A stretch of DNA of 64,000 bases from an uncultured Flavobacteriaceae bacterium (GTDB taxonomy: Bacteria; Bacteroidota; Bacteroidia; Flavobacteriales; Flavobacteriaceae): NCBI GenBank assembly GCA_947504035.1, contig CANNGA010000004.1, positions 62,001-126,000 of the forward strand. The letters run 5' to 3'. Position numbers and translations under genes: made by a program. This document shows positions 1 to 8,394 of this stretch, piece by piece (position 1 is the first letter of the stretch; the number at the start of each line of letters is the position of its first letter). Below the pieces are notes generated by a model, which was given only the letters and a program-made list of their open reading frames with translations, searched no databases and had not been told where the DNA came from.

Positions 1-2574
1 AAAACGACAGCAGACCCTAGAAACCCTGGTTTTATGTTATCTGAAAACACTTTAGTTTATTTTATTTCTGATAATGGAGGTGCTATCAGTTCAGACGACT
101 CGGGGCCTTTAAGAGCGATGAAAGGCGAATTGTATGAAGGGGGGATACGCTCTATTACCATTGCATGGTCTGAAGCTTCATGGTTGGCCAATAAAGGAAC
201 TGTAAATACGACCCCTGTTATGGCATTCGATTTGTATCCTACTATTGCCGAACTAGGTGGGGCTTCGCTTCCAGGAGCAGGCTATCCTATAGATGGTGTA
301 AGCCAATGGCAAATGCTTACTAATGGCACGGCATTAAATAGGGAAGCGTTGTATTGGCATTTCCCAGGGTATCTTATAGATAGTAAAAGAAATCAAAGGC
401 CTGTGTCTATTATTAGAAAAGGCGATTATAAATTAATTCATAATTATGAAACAGCTTCATATGAATTGTACAATCTTATTACCGATATAAGTGAAACTAC
501 TAATTTGTTATCAGGGAGTCCAGATCAAGCGACCTTAACTATTGCTAACGGCATGAGTACCGATTTACAGAACCATTTGGTGGCTATTTCAGCTCCTTTG
601 CCTACGTTTAGAAGTAATGGACAAACGGTGCCTTTGCCCTATATTATTAACACAGGAGGCAGTACACCTAATTCTACAGCAGGTTGTCAAGCTGTTAGTG
701 GTTATCAGGCCTATTGGGATTTTGATCGTGTAAGTGCCGCCGATGATGCTTCAGACAATGCGAATCATCCAACAGCAGCCGTTGCGGCTTCTATTACTTA
801 CGATGCGGTTGATTTTAAAGAAGGCGATCAAGCCGTTGTTTTTGCGGGTACAGATGCCATTCAATATGCTACAAATACGAGTAGTCCTAATACATTTTTA
901 AATGCAGGAATAACAGCGCGAACAGTCATGGCGTGGGTTAAACCTAGCGGACTTTCTGGCATTCAAAACCTATATGACGAAGGCGGGAAAAATCGAGGTA
1001 TTGCTATACGACTTAACGGTGCTGTTTTAGAAACGATAGTAAGAGAAAATAATGATGCCATAGCCAATTTATTAACCGTGGCCTATCCTAATGATGGCCA
1101 TTGGCATCATGTTGCTTTAGTATACGATGGCGCTGCAACAAGCCATAGTTTATACTTAGATGGCAGTCAGGTAGCGACCAGTACTGCCGCACCATCTGCT
1201 TTAGCCGATCATTTTAGTTTTGGCGGTATAGGCGGAAAATTAAGTGGTAATGATAGTTTTGAAAATGCAACCGATGCTTATTTTACAGGTAAAATGGATG
1301 CTTTTGCCGTATATAATTTGGCAGTATCACTTCAGGATATACAAAATTCGGCTTGTATCCCACAGCAAGTTGTTGCTAATGCAGGACCAGATGTTAGCAT
1401 TTGCGAAAGCGATAGCACGACGCTAACAGCAACAGGAGGCACAAATTATGTATGGAGTACAGGTGCAACAACAGCTAGCATTACCGTAAATCCAAATGCA
1501 ACGACTACATATACAGTAACGGTCTCTGATGGAACAACATCTGCTACCGATAGTGTTACAGTAACTGTAAACACAGTACCCATAGCTAATGCAGGGGCAG
1601 ATGTGACTATAGATCAAGGCAATTCTACAACCTTAACAGCCACAGGTGGCGGCACATATTTATGGAGTACAGGCGCTACAACGGCTAGTATTACAGTAAG
1701 CCCAGTGAGTACAACAATTTACACTGTTACTGTATCCCAAAATGGCTGTAGTGCGACAGATGATGTTCAAGTTACTGTAAACGCTACAAGCGGTTGTACT
1801 TACAGTGTGTTAAATACTGAAAGTTTTGAAACAGGCTGGGGCATATGGAATGATGGCGGATCGGATGCGGCTAGAGATGGTACTGCAGCTTATGCGACAA
1901 CAGGAAGTTATAGCATGCGTTTACGAGATAATACCACTACGTCTGTAGGCACTACAGATAACCTGGATTTAACAATTTATGATGAAATAACCGTAGATTT
2001 TGGGTATTACTGCCGTAGTATGGATAATAGCAATGAGGATTTCTGGTTGCAATTGTCTACAGATGGCGGTGCTTCATACACTACAGTTGAAGAATGGAAT
2101 TTTAGTGATGAGTTTGTAAATGATGTATTTTATACCGATTTAGTGATTATTCCAGGACCTTTTACAGCCAATACGAGATTGCGTTTTAGAGCAGATGCTT
2201 CTGGAAATCAAGATTGGGTGTATATTGATGATGTGGTGATAAGTGGTTGTAGTAGTTCTGGATCTTCTAAATTGATGTCAACAAAAGGTACACCAGAAGA
2301 TACAACGTTAACCAATACGTTTCTTAATTCTCAATTTGTGAAGAGTACCTTATACCCGAATCCGTTTACAGATAAAATTAAAATTAGTGTCGATGGCGCT
2401 TATAAAACCATAGAGATACAGGTGTTTAATAGCTTAGGACAAACGGTATTTGATAAAACATTTACAAATGCTGGACCTATTGAAATACCAACAGCGCATT
2501 TAAAAAGTGGTCAATACCATATTAAAATACGTGTTGATGGTAAAGTTGTACTTAAAAAAGCAATTAAGAAATAG
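1..2574 (+). CDS. Secreted sulfatase with LamG, Ig-like repeats and T9SS signal (5' end outside window)
   Basis: The reading frame is open from base 1, so the N-terminal catalytic half, including the formylglycine site, lies upstream of the window. The first part is the C-terminal region of a type I sulfatase: the SDNGG motif is at bases 67-81, followed by the MKGELYEGGIR-type segment. After it come a LamG/concanavalin-like domain (about bases 690-1350), two tandem Ig/PKD-like repeats that both start with ANAG (about 1375-1780), a MAM/CBM-like beta domain (about 1795-2255) and a C-terminal type IX secretion sorting domain (LYPNPF, about 2350-2571). The protein is therefore expected to be exported by T9SS and to remove sulfate esters, probably from algal polysaccharides. 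The substrate cannot be told. A hairpin terminator follows. Confidence 0.9.
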   Translation, partial: KTTADPRNPGFMLSENTLVYFISDNGGAISSDDSGPLRAMKGELYEGGIRSITIAWSEASWLANKGTVNTTPVMAFDLYPTIAELGGASLPGAGYPIDGVSQWQMLTNGTALNREALYWHFPGYLIDSKRNQRPVSIIRKGDYKLIHNYETASYELYNLITDISETTNLLSGSPDQATLTIANGMSTDLQNHLVAISAPLPTFRSNGQTVPLPYIINTGGSTPNSTAGCQAVSGYQAYWDFDRVSAADDASDNANHPTAAVAASITYDAVDFKEGDQAVVFAGTDAIQYATNTSSPNTFLNAGITARTVMAWVKPSGLSGIQNLYDEGGKNRGIAIRLNGAVLETIVRENNDAIANLLTVAYPNDGHWHHVALVYDGAATSHSLYLDGSQVATSTAAPSALADHFSFGGIGGKLSGNDSFENATDAYFTGKMDAFAVYNLAVSLQDIQNSACIPQQVVANAGPDVSICESDSTTLTATGGTNYVWSTGATTASITVNPNATTTYTVTVSDGTTSATDSVTVTVNTVPIANAGADVTIDQGNSTTLTATGGGTYLWSTGATTASITVSPVSTTIYTVTVSQNGCSATDDVQVTVNATSGCTYSVLNTESFETGWGIWNDGGSDAARDGTAAYATTGSYSMRLRDNTTTSVGTTDNLDLTIYDEITVDFGYYCRSMDNSNEDFWLQLSTDGGASYTTVEEWNFSDEFVNDVFYTDLVIIPGPFTANTRLRFRADASGNQDWVYIDDVVISGCSSSGSSKLMSTKGTPEDTTLTNTFLNSQFVKSTLYPNPFTDKIKISVDGAYKTIEIQVFNSLGQTVFDKTFTNAGPIEIPTAHLKSGQYHIKIRVDGKVVLKKAIKK

Positions 2575-2621
2575 CTTAGGCTAGATTAGTAATATGACAT
2601 TATAATTGATGTGTCTAAATG

Positions 2622-2659
2622 AACCCCTTTATAAAAGTTTAAACCTTTATAAAGGGGTT
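2622..2659. terminator. Bidirectional terminator hairpin between convergent genes
   Basis: A perfect 14-bp inverted repeat, AACCCCTTTATAAA at 2622-2635 and its complement at 2646-2659, encloses a 10-nt loop and is followed by T-rich sequence. It sits between the stop of the plus-strand sulfatase and the stop of the minus-strand 145-aa gene, so it can end both transcripts. Confidence 0.8.
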
Positions 2660-2683
2660 GTTTATTCTCTAACTTTTCTTATA

Positions 2684-3121
2684 CTATTTTTCATATTTAA
2701 AAAGCATCTGATTAAGAAAATCTATATCTATTTGCTTTTTATGATTTTCAATATCGTTTAAAAATTCAATAATGATTGAGAATTCATCATCATTTTCAAT
2801 GACTTTTTTTTTAACGATTTCCTGAATTTTTTCTTGTGAGCTTAAAAATTGTGTAGTGTTAAATTTGCTTTCTAAAATTAAGTTTAACTCATCTTCTTCT
2901 TGTCGAGACAGACATTTAGTCCATTCTTTAATATCTCGTGAAATAATTTTTAAAGCTTTTAGATTTTTTTCTTTAAAACATTTTATTAAAACTTTTTTCA
3001 TATCAGAAAAAATAAAATCACTTTTTTGACCATTATTTTTTGATAGAAAATTAATGACGAACAAACTGTAATCTTTATGGTATTGAAGTTCGATTTGTTG
3101 TTTTTCTGTTAATTTTTTCAT
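2684..3121 (-). CDS. Hypothetical cytosolic helical protein, possible toxin-immunity protein
   Basis: A 145-residue protein rich in Lys, Glu and Ile with no signal peptide or membrane segment. It looks mostly alpha-helical. I do not recognise the family. It starts with an ATG at 3121, about 90 nt downstream of a broken gene (3210-3506) whose last 30 residues resemble the end of Rhs-type polymorphic toxins (see that entry). Small helical proteins directly after such toxin ends are commonly immunity proteins, so that role is possible but rests only on position. The gene is the last in the minus-strand direction before a strong terminator. Confidence 0.6.
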   Translation of the reverse strand: MKKLTEKQQIELQYHKDYSLFVINFLSKNNGQKSDFIFSDMKKVLIKCFKEKNLKALKIISRDIKEWTKCLSRQEEDELNLILESKFNTTQFLSSQEKIQEIVKKKVIENDDEFSIIIEFLNDIENHKKQIDIDFLNQMLFKYEK

Positions 3122-3209
3122 TTTGTGAAATTTAAAACCCAGTGTAAGGCGCTATTGGTCCGAAATATAAATTTGAGGCTTCATGATAAATTGAGCCTAA
3201 GGGATTAAT

Positions 3210-3506
3210 TTAGCTAACTCCACGTATACGATTACCAACTTTACTATTACCGACCTCTCCATAGTGATTTATTAGCTGTTGTTCTCTTCCTCTACTAGCT
3301 GGATAGAATTTGCCTTTTTGGTCTAGGCTTTTTAATGTAACTATTTTATCATTGCCTTCAAAAATAATGGTATATCTATCTAAAGAATGTTTTTTAAAAT
3401 ATTCAGAATCAAAAGGTTATACAATAGGTCTTTGTTTGTTTTGAGCACAGCTTATAAAGACTATAAAGCAAACACTAACAGGGATTAATTTTTGGAATAA
3501 CTGCAT
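3210..3506 (-). pseudogene. Broken sixth copy of the lipoprotein array with a toxin-like tail
   Basis: The minus strand starts with the same signal peptide as the four copies upstream (MQLFQKLIPVSVCFIVFISC), runs 29 codons to I28-V29, then meets an in-frame TAA at 3417-3419. The same frame continues with PFDSEYFKKHSLDRY and an IVTLKSLDQKG segment, which match the C-terminal third of the neighbouring lipoproteins, especially the one at 4502-5482. About 600 bp of the middle are missing. The last 30 or so codons do not match the family: they include GREQQLINHYG and GNRIRGVS and end with TAA at 3210-3212. That tail resembles the ends of Rhs-type toxins. This is a deletion and recombination remnant, not a working gene. 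Confidence 0.8.
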
Positions 3507-3513
3507 GGTTTTG

Positions 3514-4494
3514 TTACCTGATAATTTCTAATGTGTTACTGCCTTTTGGTTTATGGAGGAATAAATATGATGATTTTCGTACTTTTAATATTTCTCCGTT
3601 TATCTCTTTTTCGAGTTTGGATGAAAAAGCTGACTTACCTAATCTGTCTATACTTTTTAAGGTGACAATTCTTCCATTAGCTCCAAAAACTATTGAGAAA
3701 TTGTTCAAAGGAAAACGTTCTTTAAATTCACTATCAAATAACAATTCAAAATCTTTAATTCGATTTTTTAGACTTTTCGATTTTTCATCATTATAATATA
3801 CAGCTTTGAAATATTCTAATTCTCTCTTTTTGATTAACTTAACCCAAGCTTCTTCATCTTGTTGATAAATAACATCTGCATAATTTTTATAAAAGTCAAG
3901 TATTTCTTTTTCTAAAAGGTCTTGATCCATTTCTTTCAAGTTCTGAGAGTTGCTCCAACCTTCTAACTCATAAGGTACTTCGGCATTAAACGTAAATGTT
4001 TCTTCAAAATAGGGTAAATCTTTATTTTTAAAAGGCCCATGAGATTCTCCTGTAGTCGTAGGTGCAAAATATTTGTGTACAACATCATAATCGGCACCTT
4101 CCCAAGGTGTGGCTTTATCCCGTTTAAAAATGGTAAGGTCAAACCTTGATTTAGAGGTTAAAAGCGGAAACTCATGATCTCCTATTTGACCTAAAGGGAA
4201 CAGTTTAACAGTAACTTTTTGCGGACCACTTTTTAAGATTAAATCGTTAATGGGTACAGCATGATTGGCTAAACCTGTATTTCTATAATGGTTGAATGCT
4301 AATATACCATTCACATAAATTTCATAAAAACATCCACTTTGGTAGCCTTCTATATAATATTGCGGCATGCTAGGATACTCTAATTGTTTCGTGTTTTTAT
4401 ATAATTGGTCGATAGGTCTTTGTTTGTTTTGAGCACAGCTTATAAAGACTATAAAGCAAACACTAACAGGGATTAATTTTTGGAATAACTGCAT
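3514..4494 (-). CDS. Tandem-array lipoprotein, copy 5 (candidate immunity protein)
   Basis: A 326-residue lipoprotein with a signal peptide ending in the lipobox FISC (Cys20) and a Lys/Gln-rich stretch after it, with no obvious acidic surface-export signal. It is therefore probably held on the periplasmic side. The mature part begins with a beta-rich segment (YYIEGYQSGCFYEIYVNG) shared by the whole array and ends in HKPKGSNTLEIIR. I do not recognise a named family. It is nearly identical to the copy at 5490-6470. The array follows a candidate T6SS effector (8395-11340), so an immunity role is inferred from context. Only 7 nt separate it from the preceding copy. Confidence 0.8.
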   Translation of the reverse strand: MQLFQKLIPVSVCFIVFISCAQNKQRPIDQLYKNTKQLEYPSMPQYYIEGYQSGCFYEIYVNGILAFNHYRNTGLANHAVPINDLILKSGPQKVTVKLFPLGQIGDHEFPLLTSKSRFDLTIFKRDKATPWEGADYDVVHKYFAPTTTGESHGPFKNKDLPYFEETFTFNAEVPYELEGWSNSQNLKEMDQDLLEKEILDFYKNYADVIYQQDEEAWVKLIKKRELEYFKAVYYNDEKSKSLKNRIKDFELLFDSEFKERFPLNNFSIVFGANGRIVTLKSIDRLGKSAFSSKLEKEINGEILKVRKSSYLFLHKPKGSNTLEIIR

Positions 4495-4501
4495 GGTCTT
4501 G

Positions 4502-5482
4502 TCACCTGATAATTTCTAATGTATTACTGCCTTTTGGTTTGTGGAGGTATAAGTATCTAGAATCTCTTACTTCATGTAAATCTCCATCTAAATTAATTTT
4601 TATACCATAAGAAAAAGCAGATTCACCTTTCCGTTCGATACTCTTTAAAGTAACTATTTTATCATCATTTTTAAAAATGATTGAATATTTATCTAATGGA
4701 TATTTTTTTGAGTATTTGGAATCAAAAGGTTCGTAAAAATCTTTTAGCCTAGCTTTAAAACTTTTCTGTTCTTTATCATTATAATATACAGCTTTAAAAT
4801 ATTCTAACTCTCTTTTTTTTAACATTTCGGTCCAAATAGTTTCGTTTCTGTTATAGATGATGTCAGCATAATTTTCATAAAAGTCAAGAATTTCTTTTTC
4901 TAAAAGGTCTTGATCCATTTCTTTTAAGTTCTGAGAGTTGCTCCAACCTTCTAACTCATAGGGTACTTCGGCATTAAACGTAAATGACTCTTCAAAATAG
5001 GGTAAATCTTTATTTTTAAAAGGCCCATGAGATTCTCCTGTAGTCGTAGGTGTAAAGTATTTGTGTACAACATCATAATCGGCACCTTCCCAAGGTGTGG
5101 CTTTATCCCGTTTAAAAATGGTAAGGTCAAACCGTGATTTAGAGGTTAAAAGCGGAAACTCATGATCTCCTATTTGACCTAAAGGGAACAGTTTAACAGT
5201 AACTTTTTGCGGACCACTTTTTAAGATTAAATCATTAATGGGTACAGCATGATTGGCTAAACCTGTATTTCTATAATGTTTAAATACCAATATACCATTG
5301 ACGTAAATTTCATAAAAACACCCGCTTTGGTAGCCTTCTATATAATATTGAGGCATGCTAGGGTAGTCTAATTGTTTCACATTTTTATATAATTGGTCGA
5401 TAGATCTTTGCTTGTTTTGAGCACAGCTTATAAAGACTATAAAGCAAATACTAAGAAGGATTAATTTTTGGAATAACTGCAT
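4502..5482 (-). CDS. Tandem-array lipoprotein, copy 4 (candidate immunity protein, chimeric)
   Basis: A 326-residue lipoprotein with the same leader and lipobox (Cys20) as the neighbouring copies. The first 200 or so residues are almost identical to copies 3 and 5, but the following 100 or so (from about YENYADIIYNRNE to the SYGIKINLDGD region) differ strongly. The last 13 residues (HKPKGSNTLEIIR) are identical again. The protein is thus a mosaic of a shared front, a private C-terminal segment and a shared tail. The private segment is closest to the remnant in the broken copy at 3210-3506. The 7-nt spacers on both sides match the rest of the array, so it should be co-transcribed with it. Confidence 0.8.
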   Translation of the reverse strand: MQLFQKLILLSICFIVFISCAQNKQRSIDQLYKNVKQLDYPSMPQYYIEGYQSGCFYEIYVNGILVFKHYRNTGLANHAVPINDLILKSGPQKVTVKLFPLGQIGDHEFPLLTSKSRFDLTIFKRDKATPWEGADYDVVHKYFTPTTTGESHGPFKNKDLPYFEESFTFNAEVPYELEGWSNSQNLKEMDQDLLEKEILDFYENYADIIYNRNETIWTEMLKKRELEYFKAVYYNDKEQKSFKARLKDFYEPFDSKYSKKYPLDKYSIIFKNDDKIVTLKSIERKGESAFSYGIKINLDGDLHEVRDSRYLYLHKPKGSNTLEIIR

Positions 5483-5489
5483 GGTCTTG

Positions 5490-6470
5490 TCACCTGATAA
5501 TTTCTAATGTGTTACTGCCTTTTGGTTTGTGGAGGAATAAATATGATGATTTTCGTACTTTTAATACTTCTCCGTTTATCTCTTTTTCGAGTTTGGATGA
5601 AAAAGCTGACTTACCTAATCTGTGTATACTTTTTAAGGTGACAATTCTTCCATTAGCTCCAAAAACTATTGAGAAATTGTCCAAAGGAAAACGTTCTTTA
5701 AATTCACTATCAAATAACAATTCAAAATCTTTAATTCGATTTTTTAGACTTTTCGATTTTTCATCATTATAATATACAGCTTTGAAATATTCTAATTCTC
5801 TCTTTTTAATTAACTTAACCCAAGCTTCTTCATCTTGTTGATAAATAACATCTGCATAATTTTTATAAAAGTCAAGTATTTCTTTTTCTAAAAGGTCTTG
5901 ATCCATTTCTTTCAAGTTCTGAGAGTTGCTCCAACCTTCTAACTCATAAGGTACTTCGGCATTAAACGTAAATGTTTCTTCAAAATAGGGTAAATCTTTA
6001 TTTTTAAAAGGCCCATGAGATTCTCCTGTAGTCGTAGGTGCAAAATATTTGTGTACAACATCATAATCGGCACCTTCCCAAGGTGTGGCTTTATCCCGTT
6101 TAAAAATGGTAAGGTCAAACCTTGATTTAGAGGTTAAAAGCGGAAACTCATGATCTCCTATTTGACCTAAAGGGAACAGTTTAACAGTAACTTTTTGCGG
6201 GCCACTTTTTAAGATGTCATCATTAATAGGTACAGCATGATTGGCTAAACCTACATTTTTGTAATGTTTAAATACCAATATACCATTGACGTAAATTTCA
6301 TAAAAACACCCACTTTGGTAGCCTTCTATATAATATTGAGGCATGCTAGGGTAGTCTAATTGTTTCGCATTTTTATATAATTGGTCGATAGGTCTTTGCT
6401 TGTTTTGAGCACAGCTTATAAAGACTATAAAGCAAACACTAACAGGGATTAATTTTTGGAGTAACTGCAT
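5490..6470 (-). CDS. Tandem-array lipoprotein, copy 3 (candidate immunity protein)
   Basis: A 326-residue lipoprotein, lipobox Cys20, nearly identical to copy 5 (3514-4494). Visible differences are limited to scattered positions such as the VFKHYKNVG segment and the DDILKSG stretch, which instead resemble the copies at 6478-7422 and 7430-8383. That pattern suggests exchange of short tracts between copies. The protein keeps the KVTVKLFPLG strand and the TPWEGADYDVVHKYF insert found in copies 4 and 5 but absent from copies 1 and 2. Function is unknown; the position after a putative effector suggests immunity. Confidence 0.8.
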   Translation of the reverse strand: MQLLQKLIPVSVCFIVFISCAQNKQRPIDQLYKNAKQLDYPSMPQYYIEGYQSGCFYEIYVNGILVFKHYKNVGLANHAVPINDDILKSGPQKVTVKLFPLGQIGDHEFPLLTSKSRFDLTIFKRDKATPWEGADYDVVHKYFAPTTTGESHGPFKNKDLPYFEETFTFNAEVPYELEGWSNSQNLKEMDQDLLEKEILDFYKNYADVIYQQDEEAWVKLIKKRELEYFKAVYYNDEKSKSLKNRIKDFELLFDSEFKERFPLDNFSIVFGANGRIVTLKSIHRLGKSAFSSKLEKEINGEVLKVRKSSYLFLHKPKGSNTLEIIR

Positions 6471-6477
6471 GGTCTTG

Positions 6478-7422
6478 TTACCTGATAATTTCTAATGTAT
6501 TACTGCCTTTTGGTTTGTGGAGTAACAAATACCTAAAAAAACGAACTTTATATTTACCTTCGTTATCTTCTTCTTGTTCAATTGTATGGAAAGCTGACTC
6601 TCCTTGTCTATCCAAGCTTCTTAATGTTACTACACGTCCATTGCCAAAAAAACTTATTTTGTAATTGTCTAACTCTGGTACTTCTAAAACTTCATTATCA
6701 AATGAATGTTTATATTCATTGATCCTTTTTTCGATACTTTTTTTGTTATTATAATCAACAGAATGGACTCTTTCTCTTTCTCTTTTTGATACAGTTTTTG
6801 CCCATTGTTTTTCATCTCTATCGTTCAAAATTATACCATAATTTTTATAAAATAATAGAATTTCTTTTTCTAGTTGATCTTGATCCATTTCTGTTAAATT
6901 TTTAGAATTACTCCAACCATCTAATTGATAAGGAACTTCGGCATTAAAAGTTATAGTTTCCTCAAAATAAGGTACACTCGTTTTTATTTTTACTTCATGT
7001 TCTTTTAGAAAATCATATTCAAAGGCTTTATAGGTTTTTTTTTGATCACGCATAAATATTTTGAGCCTAAAAGTATCATCTGGATCAATAGTAGTATAGT
7101 TTTTATTATCAATTTCCCCTAAAGGGTATAATTTTATCGTGATTTTTTGTAAGCCACTTTTTAATATCATATCATTAATAGGAGTGGAATGGTTCGCTAA
7201 TCCTACATATTTAAAATGCTTAAAGACAAGCATGTCATTGACTAAAATTTCATAGTAACACCCGCTTTGGTAGCCTTCTATATAATATTGGGGCATGCTA
7301 GGATACTCTAATTGTTTCGTGTTTTTATATAATTGGTCGATAGGCCTTTGTTTGTTTTGAGCACAGCTTATAAAGACTATAAAGCAAACACTAACAGGGA
7401 TTAATTTTTGGAGTAACTGCAT
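6478..7422 (-). CDS. Tandem-array lipoprotein, copy 2 (candidate immunity protein, divergent centre)
   Basis: A 314-residue lipoprotein with the MQLLQKLIPVS leader and Cys20 lipobox of copies 3-5. Its body differs: the 100-150 region reads DNKNYTTIDPDDTFRLKIF, as in copy 1, and the C-terminal region (RERERVHSVDYNN onward) is private. The end is again HKPKGSNTLEIIR. It therefore joins the leader of the downstream copies to a body of the copy-1 type. An immunity-type role is inferred from the cassette context; no catalytic motif is seen. Confidence 0.8.
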   Translation of the reverse strand: MQLLQKLIPVSVCFIVFISCAQNKQRPIDQLYKNTKQLEYPSMPQYYIEGYQSGCYYEILVNDMLVFKHFKYVGLANHSTPINDMILKSGLQKITIKLYPLGEIDNKNYTTIDPDDTFRLKIFMRDQKKTYKAFEYDFLKEHEVKIKTSVPYFEETITFNAEVPYQLDGWSNSKNLTEMDQDQLEKEILLFYKNYGIILNDRDEKQWAKTVSKRERERVHSVDYNNKKSIEKRINEYKHSFDNEVLEVPELDNYKISFFGNGRVVTLRSLDRQGESAFHTIEQEEDNEGKYKVRFFRYLLLHKPKGSNTLEIIR

Positions 7423-7429
7423 GGTCTTG

Positions 7430-8383
7430 TTACCTGATAATTTCTAATGTATTACTGCCTTTTGGTTTGTGTAAAGTAAGTCCATGGAATACGTAAGCTT
7501 TTCTTGGTTTTCCATTATATTTTTTTTCTTCAATTGTTATTAATGCTGATTTTTTTCTGAATTTTTTGCTCTCTAATTTGACCATATGATTGTCACCGTA
7601 GATAATCATATTATAATTATCTATAGGTAAAACCTCTAAATATTCGCTATCTAGACTAGATTTTAAACTTTCTGAAATTCTTTCTGAATCTTCTTGTTTA
7701 AAAAAATTTGATTTAGCAACTTCTTTTTCTCTTTTTAGAATCAGGTTTTGCCATTTCTCTATGTTTTTTTCTGAGATAACTTTTGCAAAATCATTATAAT
7801 ATGCTAGAACTTCTCTCTCTAAGAGCTCTTGATCCATTTCTTTTAAGTTTTGAGAATTGCTCCATCCTTCTATTTTATAAGGTACTTCTGCATTAAAAAC
7901 AATGGTTTCTTCAAAATAAGGTACGCTTGTTTCTATATTAGCATGATATTCTTTCAAAAACTCATATTTAAAGGATCTATATGATTTTTTCTGATCTCGC
8001 ATAAATATTTTGAGCCTAAAACTATCACTGGGATCAATGGTAGTGAAGTTCTTATTGTCTACTTTACCCAAAGGATATAATTTTATAGTAACTTTTTGTG
8101 GGCCACTTTTTAAAATTTTAGAATTAATACAAACAGCATGATTTGCTAATCCTACATTCTTATAATGTTTAAAAACTATAAAATCATTTACATAAATTTC
8201 GTAGTAGCATCCGCTTTGATAACTTTCAATGTAATATTTAGGTTCTTTATCGTAGTGTTTCACTTCTTTATAGGCAGAAGCTATTTTATCAAAAGACTTT
8301 TTCATTTTAGTTTTTTTTCTATTGTTTTGACCACAAGCTGTAAAGAGTATGATCATGCTAATTAAAGTGAATAGTTTTTTCAT
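7430..8383 (-). CDS. Tandem-array lipoprotein, copy 1, next to the effector gene
   Basis: A 317-residue lipoprotein whose leader differs from all other copies (MKKLFTLISMIILFTAC, lipobox FTAC, Cys17). The mature protein starts with a Lys-rich stretch and then the common core (YYIESYQSGCYYEIYVND). The tail HKPKGSNTLEIIR is the same as in the other copies. It is the first lipoprotein gene after the 981-aa candidate effector, 11 nt downstream of its stop, and may be the founding member of the array. It is the most plausible cognate immunity protein. This is inferred from position only. Confidence 0.8.
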   Translation of the reverse strand: MKKLFTLISMIILFTACGQNNRKKTKMKKSFDKIASAYKEVKHYDKEPKYYIESYQSGCYYEIYVNDFIVFKHYKNVGLANHAVCINSKILKSGPQKVTIKLYPLGKVDNKNFTTIDPSDSFRLKIFMRDQKKSYRSFKYEFLKEYHANIETSVPYFEETIVFNAEVPYKIEGWSNSQNLKEMDQELLEREVLAYYNDFAKVISEKNIEKWQNLILKREKEVAKSNFFKQEDSERISESLKSSLDSEYLEVLPIDNYNMIIYGDNHMVKLESKKFRKKSALITIEEKKYNGKPRKAYVFHGLTLHKPKGSNTLEIIR

Positions 8384-8394
8384 TTAAGTTCTTA

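Larger units (their letters stand above)
3210..8383 (-). repeat. Tandem gene array: five intact lipoprotein paralogues plus one remnant
   Basis: Unit length is about 0.95-0.99 kb. Leaders (copies 2-5 and the remnant), the 13-residue C-terminal tail of the five intact copies and the 7-nt spacers are kept almost unchanged, while central segments vary in blocks. The uniform joints show tandem duplication by unequal crossing over. The block pattern shows later recombination between copies. Confidence 0.9.
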
